64,000 bases of DNA. Origin: Streptomyces piniterrae. GTDB taxonomy: Bacteria > Actinomycetota > Actinomycetes > Streptomycetales > Streptomycetaceae. The notes below the pieces were generated by a model that worked only from the letters and a program-made list of their open reading frames with translations, did no database searches and was not told the DNA's origin. Location: NCBI RefSeq assembly GCF_005048155.1, contig NZ_SUMB01000009.1, positions 310,001 to 374,000 on the forward strand, read 5' to 3'. The position numbers were made by a program, and so were the translations under genes. Each line of letters opens with the position of its first letter. Within the stretch, counting starts at the first letter, position 1. This document shows positions 18,774-26,825 of the stretch, in pieces.

Positions 18774-21053
18774 TCACCGCAGTGTGAGGCGGGGCTTGGG
18801 TGCGTCCGTACGGCCGGTCGGCGGGGTGCGGCTGCCCGCCTGATAGGGCGGCGGCCAGGGCGCGCCCGGCCCCGAGTAGCCCTGCTCGGCGGCCGCGTGC
18901 AGGGTCCAGTGCGGGTCGTACAGATGCGGTCTGGCCAGGGCGCACAGGTCGGCGCGCCCGGCCAGCACCAGGGAGTTGACGTCGTCCCAGGAGGAGATGG
19001 CGCCGACCGCGATGACCGGGACGCCGACGGTGTTGCGGATGCGGTCGGCGAACGGTGTCTGGTACGAGCGGCCGAATTCGGGGCGCTCGTCGGGGACGAC
19101 CTGGCCGGTGGAGACGTCGATGGCGTCGGCGCCGTGCGCGGCGAAGGCGGCCGCGATCGCGACCGCGTCCTCGGCGGTGGTGCCGCCGTCCGCCCAGTCG
19201 GTCGCGGAGATACGGACCGTCATCGGGCGTCCGGCCGGCCAGACGGCGCGCACGGCGTCGAAGACCTCCAGCGGGAAGCGCAGCCGGGCGGTGAGGTCGC
19301 CGCCGTAGGCGTCGGTGCGCTGGTTGGTGAGCGGCGAGAGGAAGCCGGAGAGCAGATAGCCGTGCGCGCAGTGGAGTTCGAGGAGGTCGAATCCGGCGCG
19401 CGCGGCGGACTCCGCGGCGCGTACGAACTGTTCGCGTACGGTGGCGAGTTCGGGCTCGGTCAGGGCGTGCGGCACCTGGTTGACGCCGGGCCGGTACGGC
19501 AGCGCGGAGGGGGCCAGCAGCGGCCAGTTGCCCTCCGGGAGCGGCTGGTCGATGCCGTCCCACATCAGCCGGGTGGAGCCCTTGCGCCCGGAGTGGCCGA
19601 GCTGCACTCCGAGGGCGGTGCCGGGGGCGGTGGTGTGCACGAAGTCGGTGATCCGGCGCCAGGCGGTCTCATGGCTCGGCGCGTACAGGCCCGTACAGCC
19701 GGGGGTGATCCGTCCCTCGGGGCTGACGCACACCATCTCCGTCATCACCAGCCCGGCGCCGCCGAGGGCGCGGGCGCCGAGGTGGACGAGGTGGAAGTCG
19801 CCCGGGGTGCCGTCGCCGTCGGCGGAGTACATGTCCATCGGGGACACCACGACCCGGTTGCGCAGCGTCAGACCGCCCAGCCGGAACGGCGTGAACATGG
19901 GCGGTGTGCCGGACGGGATGCCGGCCTCCTTCGCCACAGAGGCGACGAACTCGCCGTCGCGCAGCCGCAGATTGTCGTGGGTGACCCGGCGGCTGCGGGT
20001 GAGGAGGTTGAAGGCGAACTGGTGCGGCGGCTGCCCGGCGTAGGTCGCCAGGTCCTCGAACCAGGTGAGGCTGGCGCGGGCGGCGCGCTGTGTCGAGGCC
20101 ACGACGGGACGCCGCTCGGCCTCGTACGCGGCGAGCGCCTCGGGCAGCGGGCCCTGCTCCTCCAGACACGCGGCGAGCGCGAGGGCGTCCTCGACGGCGA
20201 GCTTGGTGCCGGAGCCGATGGAGAAGTGCGCGGTGTGCGCGGCGTCGCCGAGCAGCACGATCCGGCCGTGCGACCAGCGCTCGTTGACGACCGTACGGAA
20301 CGCGATCCAGGACGATTTGTTGGAGCGCAGCGGGCGGCCGCCCAGCGCGTTGGCGAAGACCCGTGCACACCATTCGCTCGACGCGCGCTCGTCGCAGCGG
20401 TCCAGCCCGGCCGCCCGCCACACCTCCTCGCGCATTTCGACGATGACGGTGCTGGCGTCCCCCGCATACGGATAGCCGTGGAGCTGGACGACGCCGTGCT
20501 CGGTCTCGGCGATCTCGAAGCGGAAGGCGTCGAGGGCGAAGTCCGCGGCGAGCCAGATGTAGCGGCAGCGGTGCGTGGTGAGCTGGGGGCGGAACGCCTC
20601 CCGGTGGGACTCCCTGGTGTCGCTGTGCACCCCGTCCGCGGCGATCACGAGATCGTACGAGGCCGCCAACTCCGCGGCCGGCGGGGCCGGTTCACGGAAG
20701 CGGAGCCGTACGCCGAGGGAGGCGCAGCGCTCGTGCAGGATCTCCAGCAGCCGACGGCGGCCGAGCGCGGCGAAGCCGTGTCCTCCGGAGGTCAGGGTCC
20801 GACCCCGGTGCACGATGTCGATGTCGTCCCAGCGCACGAAGTCACGGCGCAGCGCCTCGTACACCCGGTCGGCGTGCTCGATGCCGCCCAGGGTCTCGTC
20901 GGAGAGGACGACCCCGAAGCCGAAGGTGTCGTCGGGGGCGTTGCGCTCCCAGACGGTGATCTCACGGCCCGGGTCCAGGCGTTTGAGCAGGGCCGCGGCG
21001 TAGAGGCCGCCGGGGCCGCCGCCGATGACCGCGATCCGTGCGGCGCCCGCCAC
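18774..21053 (-). CDS. 2-aminobenzoyl-CoA monooxygenase/reductase (fused FAD monooxygenase and OYE domain)
   Basis: A 759-residue two-domain flavoprotein. Residues 1-370 are a salicylate-hydroxylase-type FAD monooxygenase (IAVIGGGPGGLYAAALLKR; the DG motif LVIAADGVHS; VLLGDAAHTAHFSIGSG). Residues 395-740 are an Old-Yellow-Enzyme FMN domain (FTPFRLGGLTLRNRVVVSPM; QLGHSGRKGS; HCAHGYLLSGFLSP). This fusion is the known architecture of the Azoarcus enzyme that hydroxylates and reduces 2-aminobenzoyl-CoA, removing aromaticity without ring cleavage. The GTG at 21053 starts 2 nt after the hydratase stop with GGGGA upstream; the frame's longer N-terminal extension lies inside the hydratase gene and is not real. 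Confidence 0.9.
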   Translation of the reverse strand: MAGAARIAVIGGGPGGLYAAALLKRLDPGREITVWERNAPDDTFGFGVVLSDETLGGIEHADRVYEALRRDFVRWDDIDIVHRGRTLTSGGHGFAALGRRRLLEILHERCASLGVRLRFREPAPPAAELAASYDLVIAADGVHSDTRESHREAFRPQLTTHRCRYIWLAADFALDAFRFEIAETEHGVVQLHGYPYAGDASTVIVEMREEVWRAAGLDRCDERASSEWCARVFANALGGRPLRSNKSSWIAFRTVVNERWSHGRIVLLGDAAHTAHFSIGSGTKLAVEDALALAACLEEQGPLPEALAAYEAERRPVVASTQRAARASLTWFEDLATYAGQPPHQFAFNLLTRSRRVTHDNLRLRDGEFVASVAKEAGIPSGTPPMFTPFRLGGLTLRNRVVVSPMDMYSADGDGTPGDFHLVHLGARALGGAGLVMTEMVCVSPEGRITPGCTGLYAPSHETAWRRITDFVHTTAPGTALGVQLGHSGRKGSTRLMWDGIDQPLPEGNWPLLAPSALPYRPGVNQVPHALTEPELATVREQFVRAAESAARAGFDLLELHCAHGYLLSGFLSPLTNQRTDAYGGDLTARLRFPLEVFDAVRAVWPAGRPMTVRISATDWADGGTTAEDAVAIAAAFAAHGADAIDVSTGQVVPDERPEFGRSYQTPFADRIRNTVGVPVIAVGAISSWDDVNSLVLAGRADLCALARPHLYDPHWTLHAAAEQGYSGPGAPWPPPYQAGSRTPPTGRTDAPKPRLTLR

Positions 21054-21055
21054 GC

Positions 21056-21883
21056 CTATTTCCCCTGCCACTTGGGGGCCCGTTTCTCGGTGAAGGCGGC
21101 GTGGAACTCGGCATAGTCGGCGCTGTTCATCAGCAGCGCCTGGGTGGCGGCGTCCATCTCGACGGCGGCCGCGAGCGGCATGTCGAGTTCGGCGGTGAGC
21201 AGCGCCTTGGTCTGGGCGTGCGCGAGCGCGGGCCCTTCGGCGAGCCGCCGGGCGAGGGCCGCGGCCGCCTCGTCGGCCCGCCCCTCCTCCGTCAACTCGC
21301 TGAGGAGGCCGATGCGTTCGGCCTCCGGTGCGCGGACGGTGTCGCCGAGCATCAGCAGCCGGGTGGCGTGGCCGAGGCCGATGACACGGGGCAGGAGGTA
21401 GGCGGCGCCCATGTCGCCGCCGGACAGACCGACCTTGGTGAAGAGGAACGCGAAGCGGGCGGAGGGGTCGGCGACACGGAAGTCGGCGGCCAGCGCGAGC
21501 ACGGCTCCGGCGCCGGCCGCGACGCCGTGCACGGCCGCGATCACCGGGAAGGGGCACTCGCGGATCGCCCGTACGACCTGGCCGGTCATCCGGTTGAAGT
21601 CCAGCAGCTGCCCGGTGTCCATGCCCAGCGTGGCACCGATGATCTCCTCGACGTCACCGCCGGAGCAGAATCCGCGGCCCTCCCCGCCGAGGACGAGGGC
21701 CCGCGCGGAGCGTTCCCTGGACAGTTCCGCGAGCAGGTCGCGGAGGTCGGCATATGCCTCGAAGGTGAGCGCGTTCAGTTTCTCCGGACGCGCGAGGGTG
21801 ACGGTGACGACGCCGTCGTCCCTGGTCACGCGGATGTGCTGCCAGGCGTCGGTACGGCGGGCGGATCCTGCGAACGGACTCAT
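21056..21883 (-). CDS. Enoyl-CoA hydratase/isomerase family protein
   Basis: 275 residues, crotonase fold. VTVTLARPEKLNALT starts the domain, GEGRGFCSGGDVEEI and VHGVAAGAGAVLALAADFRVAD give the two oxyanion-hole segments, and the C-terminal helices end in MPLAAAVEMDAATQALLMNSADYAEFHAAF. It is the first gene of an operon with the 2-aminobenzoyl-CoA monooxygenase/reductase, so it likely hydrates or isomerises the alicyclic CoA ester produced by that enzyme. The ATG at 21883 follows a GGGGG-rich site. The operator-like motif lies 73 nt upstream. Confidence 0.9.
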   Translation of the reverse strand: MSPFAGSARRTDAWQHIRVTRDDGVVTVTLARPEKLNALTFEAYADLRDLLAELSRERSARALVLGGEGRGFCSGGDVEEIIGATLGMDTGQLLDFNRMTGQVVRAIRECPFPVIAAVHGVAAGAGAVLALAADFRVADPSARFAFLFTKVGLSGGDMGAAYLLPRVIGLGHATRLLMLGDTVRAPEAERIGLLSELTEEGRADEAAAALARRLAEGPALAHAQTKALLTAELDMPLAAAVEMDAATQALLMNSADYAEFHAAFTEKRAPKWQGK

Positions 21884-21955
21884 CGGGCTGCCTGCCCCCT
21901 TTGGCGGGTGGGCCGGTGGAGGTTCTCCGGATGCGCTTCGAAGTTATCACTCGTT

Positions 21956-21977
21956 GGTGACTGTCGTCACGAGTACG
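21956..21977 (-). promoter_or_regulatory. Operator-like motif shared with 12964-12985 (candidate PaaX site)
   Basis: GTGAC-TGTC-GTCAC is a perfect inverted repeat followed by GAGTACG. It lies 73-94 nt upstream of the enoyl-CoA hydratase start and has the same orientation relative to that gene as the first motif has to the acyl-CoA dehydrogenase gene. Confidence 0.55.
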
Positions 21978-21984
21978 CGATGCG

Positions 21985-22286
21985 CTGCGCTGCCCTTGGC
22001 TTGAGCCGACTTGGTTGCTCGCCGTTTTCGGCTGGCCCGCCGTGGGGGTTTCTCGCCGTTGCTCCCCCACTGCCTGAAGGGCGTGGGAGGTACCCCCACG
22101 CGGCGGGCGTGGGTTGTACGGGTGCGGTGACAGCCCTCAGGACTCCGTCCTGCGGTCTGTCCCCTCCCGTGGGTGGGTGGTGAAGCCGAGTGGGGGCGGG
22201 CGTTGAGTGTCTCGTTCGGTGAGGAACCCCCATGGCGGGACGGCCGAAGGCGGCGGGAACCAAGTCGGCTCAAGCCGAGCGCAGCG
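21985..22286. repeat. Element with about 65-bp imperfect terminal inverted repeats (MITE-like)
   Basis: The left arm (21985-22050) and the reverse complement of the right arm (22225-22286) share GCTGCGCT, then GGCTTGAGCCGACTTGGTT, then CGCCG, TCGGC, CCCGCC and TGGGGGTT in order, with short mismatched spacers. The right arm includes the last codons and stop of the permease gene. There is no transposase inside. It may be a mobile miniature element or a long structured RNA. Confidence 0.6.
22062..22100. repeat. Short palindromic repeat, copy 1
   Basis: CTCCCCCACTGCCTGAAGGG followed by CGTGGGAGGTACCCCCACG. The same family recurs at 44941-44980, inside the corA coding frame. Confidence 0.6.
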
Positions 22287-23682
22287 TCGACCGCCGGCGA
22301 CCGTAAAGCGCGTACACCAGGGCTCCCACCACCAGGAAGCCCGCGAACTGCAGCCATGTCGCCAGGCCCGTGCCGTACATCAGGTAGCCGCAGAAGGCGA
22401 TGCCGAGGACGGGGCTGACCGGGAAGAGCGGGACGCGGAAGCGGCGGGGCAGATCGGGGCGGGTGCGGCGGAGGACCATCACGCTGACGTTGACCACCGC
22501 CATGACGGCCAGCGTTCCGATGGTCGTCAGGTTCATCACGACGTCCAGCGGCACGACCGCGGCCGGGATCGCGAAGACGACCGCGACGATCCAGGTGTTG
22601 GCGACGGGGGTGGAGGTGCGGGGCGATATCCGCTCGAAGATCCGCGGGATCAGCCCGTCCCGCGACATCGACATCAGGATGCGGGTCTGGCCGTACATCA
22701 CGGCGAGGACGACGGACGCGATGGCGACGACCGCGCCGAAGGCGATCACCCCGCCGCCGAGCGTCGAGTCGGTGACCCGGTTGACGATCAGCGAGAGCGC
22801 GGCGGGCTGGTCGGCGACCTGGTCGGAGGAGAGCGCACCGATCGCGGAGACCGCGACCAGGCAGTACAGCACGGTGACCACACCGATGCAGATCATGATC
22901 GCGAGGGGTATGTTGCGGCGCGGGTTGCGGACCTCTTCGCCGGCCGTCGTGATCGCGTCGAAGCCGATGTACGAGAAAAACGCGACCGAGGCGCCCGAGG
23001 TGATGCCGGCGACGCTCTGCGGGGCGAACGGCGAGAGGTTCCCGTCCTGGAAGGCCGTGAGGCCGATCACGCAGAACAGGATCAGAATCGCGATCTTGAG
23101 GACGGCCATGGCGGCGGTCGCGCGGGCGCTCTCCCGGATGCCGCGGACGAGGAGGAGCGCGGCGAGCAGCATCACGACGACGGCCGGGATGTTGACGATG
23201 CCGCCGTCACCGGGCGGGCTGGAGAGCGCCGCCGGCAGCTCCCAGCCGATGAGGCTGCCCAGCAGCTCGTTCAGGTACTGGCCCCAGCCGACGGCGACCG
23301 CGGAGACCGAGATGCCGTATTCGAGGAGCAGGCACCAGCCGACGAGAAAGGCGGTGCGCTCGCCGAGGGTGGCGTAGGCGTAGGAGTACGAGCTGCCGGA
23401 GACGGGTATCGCGCCGCCCAGCTCCGCGAAGGAGAACGCGGTGAAGACGCAGGTGAGGGCGGCCAGCACGAAGGAGACGAGGACGGCGGGGCCGGCCTCG
23501 GCGACGGTGTCGGACAGCCCGACGAAGATTCCGGTGCCGACGATGGCGCCGATGCCGAAGCACACGAGCTGGAAGAGCCCCATGCTGCGCTTGAGGCCGT
23601 GGCCTTCGAGGTCCGCGCCGGATTCGGCGACGAGGAGGTCGGGGGACTTGATGCGCAGTCCGGACGGACCTGACGAGCTCAT
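22270..23682 (-). CDS. APC family amino acid permease (cationic amino acid transporter type)
   Basis: 470 residues, about 12 membrane helices. The N-terminus carries the family signature (GLFQLVCFGIGAIVGTGIFVGL) and helix 3 region FTAFSFAELGGAIPVSGSSYSY; later SYIGFDAITTAGEEVRNPRRNIP is the CAT-type loop. It moves an amino acid by proton symport or exchange. Lying just downstream of arcB and arcA on the same strand, it could import arginine or exchange it for ornithine (inference). ATG 23682 was chosen over an upstream start inside the intergenic region; its ribosome site is weak. Confidence 0.87.
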   Translation of the reverse strand: MSSSGPSGLRIKSPDLLVAESGADLEGHGLKRSMGLFQLVCFGIGAIVGTGIFVGLSDTVAEAGPAVLVSFVLAALTCVFTAFSFAELGGAIPVSGSSYSYAYATLGERTAFLVGWCLLLEYGISVSAVAVGWGQYLNELLGSLIGWELPAALSSPPGDGGIVNIPAVVVMLLAALLLVRGIRESARATAAMAVLKIAILILFCVIGLTAFQDGNLSPFAPQSVAGITSGASVAFFSYIGFDAITTAGEEVRNPRRNIPLAIMICIGVVTVLYCLVAVSAIGALSSDQVADQPAALSLIVNRVTDSTLGGGVIAFGAVVAIASVVLAVMYGQTRILMSMSRDGLIPRIFERISPRTSTPVANTWIVAVVFAIPAAVVPLDVVMNLTTIGTLAVMAVVNVSVMVLRRTRPDLPRRFRVPLFPVSPVLGIAFCGYLMYGTGLATWLQFAGFLVVGALVYALYGRRRSTLRSA

Positions 23683-23809
23683 GGGGTGGTTCTCTTCTCT
23701 GGTGGTGCGGGGTGTGAGGCCGGGGTGGGGCCACACGCATCGGGGTCCGGACCGGTGGGTCCGAACCCCGTGAGCGGCCCGATGGTAGCCGCTATGTGTG
23801 CATGATCGC

Positions 23810-23843
23810 CCATCTGCCCGTATGGATATGCGGGCAGATGGGG
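23810..23843 (-). terminator. Hairpin terminator after arcB
   Basis: Perfect 12-bp arms CCCATCTGCCCG and CGGGCAGATGGG with a 10-nt loop, 12 nt beyond the arcB stop. It would separate arcB from the permease gene, perhaps only partially. Confidence 0.75.
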
Positions 23844-23854
23844 CAGGGGGCCGC

Positions 23855-24859
23855 TCAGCCCGCCATCGTCGCCACCAGCACCGCCTTGATCGTGTGCATC
23901 CGGTTCTCCGCCTCGTCGAAGACGACGGAGTGCGCCGACTCGAAGACCTCGTCGGTGACCTCCAGCGACGTCAGCCCGTGCCGCTCGTGGATCTCCCGGG
24001 CGACGGCCGTGCCCAGGTCGTGGTAGGCGGGCAGGCAGTGCAGGAACTTCACGTCCGGCTTGCCGGTGGCGCGCAGCACGTCCATGGTGACCGCGTACGG
24101 CGCGAGCAGCGCGATCCGCTCGTCCCAGACCTCCTTGGGCTCGCCCATGGAGACCCAGACGTCGGTGGTGACGAAGTCCGCGCCGCGTACGCCGTCGGCG
24201 ACGTCCTCGGTGAGCGTGATGCGCGCGCCGCTGGTCTCGGCGAGCGCCTGTGCGCGGGCGACGACCGCCTCCTCGGGCCACAGCTGCTTCGGCGCCACGA
24301 TCCGTACGTCCATGCCGAGCAGGGCGCCGGTGACGAGGTAGGAGTTGCCCATGTTGTTGCGGGCGTCGCCGAGGTAGGCGAAGGCGGTCTCCTCCAGGGG
24401 GCGGCCGGCTCCGTGCTCGACCATGGTCAGCACGTCGGCGAGCATCTGGGTGGGGTGCCAGTCGTCGGTCAGCCCGTTGAAGACGGGCACACCGGCGTGC
24501 GCGGCGAGTTCCTCGACGTCCGACTGCCGGCTGCCGCGGAACTCGATGCCGTCGAACATCCGGCCGAGCACCCGGGCGGTGTCTTTGACGGACTCCTTGT
24601 GCCCGATCTGCGAGCCGGACGGGTCGAGGTAGGTGGTCGACGCGCCCTGGTCCGCCGCCGCGACCTCGAAGGAGCAGCGGGTCCTGGTGGAGGTCTTCTC
24701 GAAGATCAGGGCGATGTTCTTGCCCCGCAGGCGGGCGACCTCGGTCCCGGCGCGCTTGGCGGCCTTGAGCTCGGCCGCCAGGCCGATGAGTCGGCGGAAT
24801 TCCTCGGCGCTGAAGTCCAGCTCCTTGAGGAAGTGGCGGCCCGTGAGGTCTGTCGCCAT
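23855..24859 (-). CDS. arcB: Ornithine carbamoyltransferase (probably catabolic, ArcB)
   Basis: 334 residues. The carbamoyl-phosphate loop STRTR is at residues 57-61, the HPTQ-type motif appears as DDWHPTQMLAD, and the ornithine loop motif HCLP is in KFLHCLPAYHD. The reaction is ornithine plus carbamoyl phosphate to or from citrulline. It follows arcA by 132 bp in the same direction, so it more likely works in the deiminase direction (citrulline phosphorolysis) than in biosynthesis. The ATG follows AGGAG. Sequence alone cannot fully distinguish ArgF from ArcB. Confidence 0.9.
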   Translation of the reverse strand: MATDLTGRHFLKELDFSAEEFRRLIGLAAELKAAKRAGTEVARLRGKNIALIFEKTSTRTRCSFEVAAADQGASTTYLDPSGSQIGHKESVKDTARVLGRMFDGIEFRGSRQSDVEELAAHAGVPVFNGLTDDWHPTQMLADVLTMVEHGAGRPLEETAFAYLGDARNNMGNSYLVTGALLGMDVRIVAPKQLWPEEAVVARAQALAETSGARITLTEDVADGVRGADFVTTDVWVSMGEPKEVWDERIALLAPYAVTMDVLRATGKPDVKFLHCLPAYHDLGTAVAREIHERHGLTSLEVTDEVFESAHSVVFDEAENRMHTIKAVLVATMAG

Positions 24860-24909
24860 GGTGGGCTCCTGGTTCGTGGCGGTCGGGAGGGACGCGGACT
24901 CTGGAAGTG

Positions 24910-24936
24910 TATACGCACTACCGTATCTCTATACGA
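24910..24936 (-). promoter_or_regulatory. AT-rich palindromic region upstream of arcB (possible ARG-box-like site)
   Basis: GTATAC and the inverted repeat CGTAT-CTCT-ATACG lie 51-77 nt upstream of arcB, a strikingly AT-rich patch in this genome. It could be a promoter and regulator site for an ArgR-type or other regulator; no consensus match is claimed. Confidence 0.4.
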
Positions 24937-24991
24937 AGAGTGTGTGCGAGCCCACGCCCCTCAGGAGTCCTCCCAGCCCTACCCGGCGCCC

Positions 24992-26227
24992 TCAGCCCGT
25001 ACCCGGCACCGCGTCCCGCTGCACCGGGCAGCTCATACAGCGCGGTCCGCCCCGTCCCCGCCCCAACTCACTGCCCGGGATCGTGATCACCTCGATGCCG
25101 CGCTTGCGCAGAAAGGTGTTCGTGGTGACGTTCCGCTCGTACGCCACCACCACGCCCGGCTCCACCGCCAGCACGTTGCACCCGTCGTCCCACTGCTCGC
25201 GCTCCGCCGAATGCACGTCCTGCGTCGCGGTCAGCACCCGGATGTCGGCCAGGCCCAGCGCGGCCGCTATGGCGCGGTGCATATGCTCCGGCGGGTGGTC
25301 GGTGACCTTGAGGTCCCGGTCGCCCGAGCCCGCCTCGATGGTGTACGAGCGGAGCATGCCCAGTCCCTCGTACTGGATGAAGGTGTCCCCGTCGATCATG
25401 GTCATGACGGTGTCCAGGTGCATGAAGGCCCGCCGCTTGGGCATGTCGAGCGCCACGATCGTGCGCGCCGAACCGGCCGCGAACAGCCCGCGCGCCAGCA
25501 ACTCCACGGCCTGCGGAGTGGTCCGCTCGCTCATCCCGATCAGCACCGCGCCGCTGCCCAGCACCAGGACGTCGCCGCCCTCGATCGTCGAGGGGAAGTC
25601 GGCCTGCCCCTCCGACCAGACATGGAAGTCCTCGCTCCGGAAGAGCGGATGGTGCCGGTAGATCGCCTCGTAGTGCACGGTCTCGCGCTGCCGGGCCGGC
25701 CAGCGCATCGCGTTGATCGACACCCCGTCATAGACCCAGGCGGAGGTGTCGCGGGTGAAGAGGTGGTTGGGCAGCGGGTCCAGCAGGAAGTCGTCGAGGT
25801 CCATCACATGGAAGCGGACCGAGGTGGGCTCGGGGTGGCGCTCCAGGAACTCGCGCTTGGTCATACCGCCGACCAGCGCTTCGACGAGTTCCGGCACCGG
25901 CAGCTCGTCGAAAGCGGCCCGCAGATGGTCGGTGGCCAGCGGCCCGTACTCCTTCTCGTCGAAGACGCGGTCCAGTACGAGCGTGCGCGCCTCGGGAATC
26001 CGCAGGCTGTCGGCCAGCAGATCACCGAAGAGGTGCACGTCGATACCCCGGTCCCGGAGCACGTCCGCGAACCCGTCGTGCTCGGCCCGCGCCCGGCGGA
26101 CCCACAACAGATCGTCGAAGAGCAAGGCGTCCTTGTTCGTCGGAGTGAGCCGCTTCAGCTCCAGATCGGGGCGATGCAGAATGACCCGGCGCAGCCGCCC
26201 GGCCTCGGAGTCGACATGGAATCCCAT
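24992..26227 (-). CDS. arcA: Arginine deiminase
   Basis: 411 residues; hydrolyses arginine to citrulline and ammonia. Family motifs are complete: FTRDTSAWVYDGV, STIEGGDVLVLG, MHLDTVMTMID with its catalytic His, QWDDGCNVLAVEPG, and the nucleophile Cys at about residue 397 in GGPRCMSCP. ATG 26227 gives the family's normal length and N-terminus (MGFHVDSEAGRLRRVILHRP); GGGGAG directly abuts it, an unusually close ribosome site. Upstream frame extension runs into transposon remnants and is not coding. It forms a cluster with arcB; no carbamate kinase gene is present. Confidence 0.93.
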   Translation of the reverse strand: MGFHVDSEAGRLRRVILHRPDLELKRLTPTNKDALLFDDLLWVRRARAEHDGFADVLRDRGIDVHLFGDLLADSLRIPEARTLVLDRVFDEKEYGPLATDHLRAAFDELPVPELVEALVGGMTKREFLERHPEPTSVRFHVMDLDDFLLDPLPNHLFTRDTSAWVYDGVSINAMRWPARQRETVHYEAIYRHHPLFRSEDFHVWSEGQADFPSTIEGGDVLVLGSGAVLIGMSERTTPQAVELLARGLFAAGSARTIVALDMPKRRAFMHLDTVMTMIDGDTFIQYEGLGMLRSYTIEAGSGDRDLKVTDHPPEHMHRAIAAALGLADIRVLTATQDVHSAEREQWDDGCNVLAVEPGVVVAYERNVTTNTFLRKRGIEVITIPGSELGRGRGGPRCMSCPVQRDAVPGTG

Positions 26228-26547
26228 CTCCCCATCTTGGCCGCTTCCCGGGCCAGATGACGGTCGCGGGGACGATGTCGGGGATGTCGGCGGGATGGTG
26301 CCGCCTTCCCCGCGGCCCCCGCCTCTCTCACCGCGTCGCCCCGCCGCCCGCCATCGCGGCCAGCGGCGCCCAGGAGAACCGCAGCTGGCAGCCCTGCCGC
26401 CCGAGGTAGTCGATCTCCGGGTAGCGGAGATCGTGTGCCGGCCCTCGATCTGCCCCGCAGGGCCCGGCGTTCCCTCGGCGTGCAGCGCCCAGCCGTGGCC
26501 GACGCGTGGCTGTCCTCGGTCGAGGCCCTGGCGCAGCGGCGGGCGGT
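26228..26547. other. Scar region between arcA and the IS fragment, with an unidentified gene remnant
   Basis: 320 bp with no intact gene. On the minus strand a short frame ending at 26328 reads DLRYPEIDYLGRQGCQLRFS and continues into WAPLAAMAGG, which looks like a genuine protein C-terminus I cannot identify; in a shifted frame just upstream is GHGWALHAEGTPGP. It is probably debris of a gene broken when the IS element was truncated. Confidence 0.45.
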
Positions 26548-26802
26548 GACCAGCTTGGAGAGCTGCACCTTCGGCGGATAGTGCATCAGCAGGTGTACGT
26601 GATCCTCCTCGCCGTTGAACTGCTTCAGCTCGGCTTCGAAGTCCTCGCACACCTCCCGCATGATCTCCTCGCAGCGCGTCAGCATGGCGCCGGTGAACGC
26701 ATTCCGTCGGCACTTCGTGACGAAAACCAAATGAACGTGCAGGTTGTACACGACGTGACGGCCGGTGCGCACATCAGGGTTCGGATTCCAACGAGGCGAC
26801 AC
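26548..26802 (-). pseudogene. tnpA: IS200/IS605 transposase TnpA, truncated
   Basis: 85 residues of a Y1 HUH transposase, starting GTG 26802 and reading VVYNLHVHLVFVTKCRRNAF through EEDHVHLLMHYPPKVQLSKLV. The HUH metal site (HVH) is present, but the sequence breaks off at about 26548 before the helix carrying the catalytic tyrosine, so the enzyme cannot cut DNA. The left end of the element is lost with it. It is divergent from tnpB, with only 23 bp between the starts, as in IS605. Confidence 0.85.
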
Positions 26803-26825
26803 AGACCAGCGACAGTCTTTCGGTC

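Larger units (their letters stand above)
21884..22269. other. Intergenic region with operator motif and inverted-repeat element
   Basis: 386 bp between the hydratase gene and the permease stop. It holds the shared operator-like motif (21956-21977) and most of the inverted-repeat element (21985-22286), including a small palindromic repeat at 22062-22100. ORFs inside it follow the repeat arms and are not credible genes. Confidence 0.6.
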
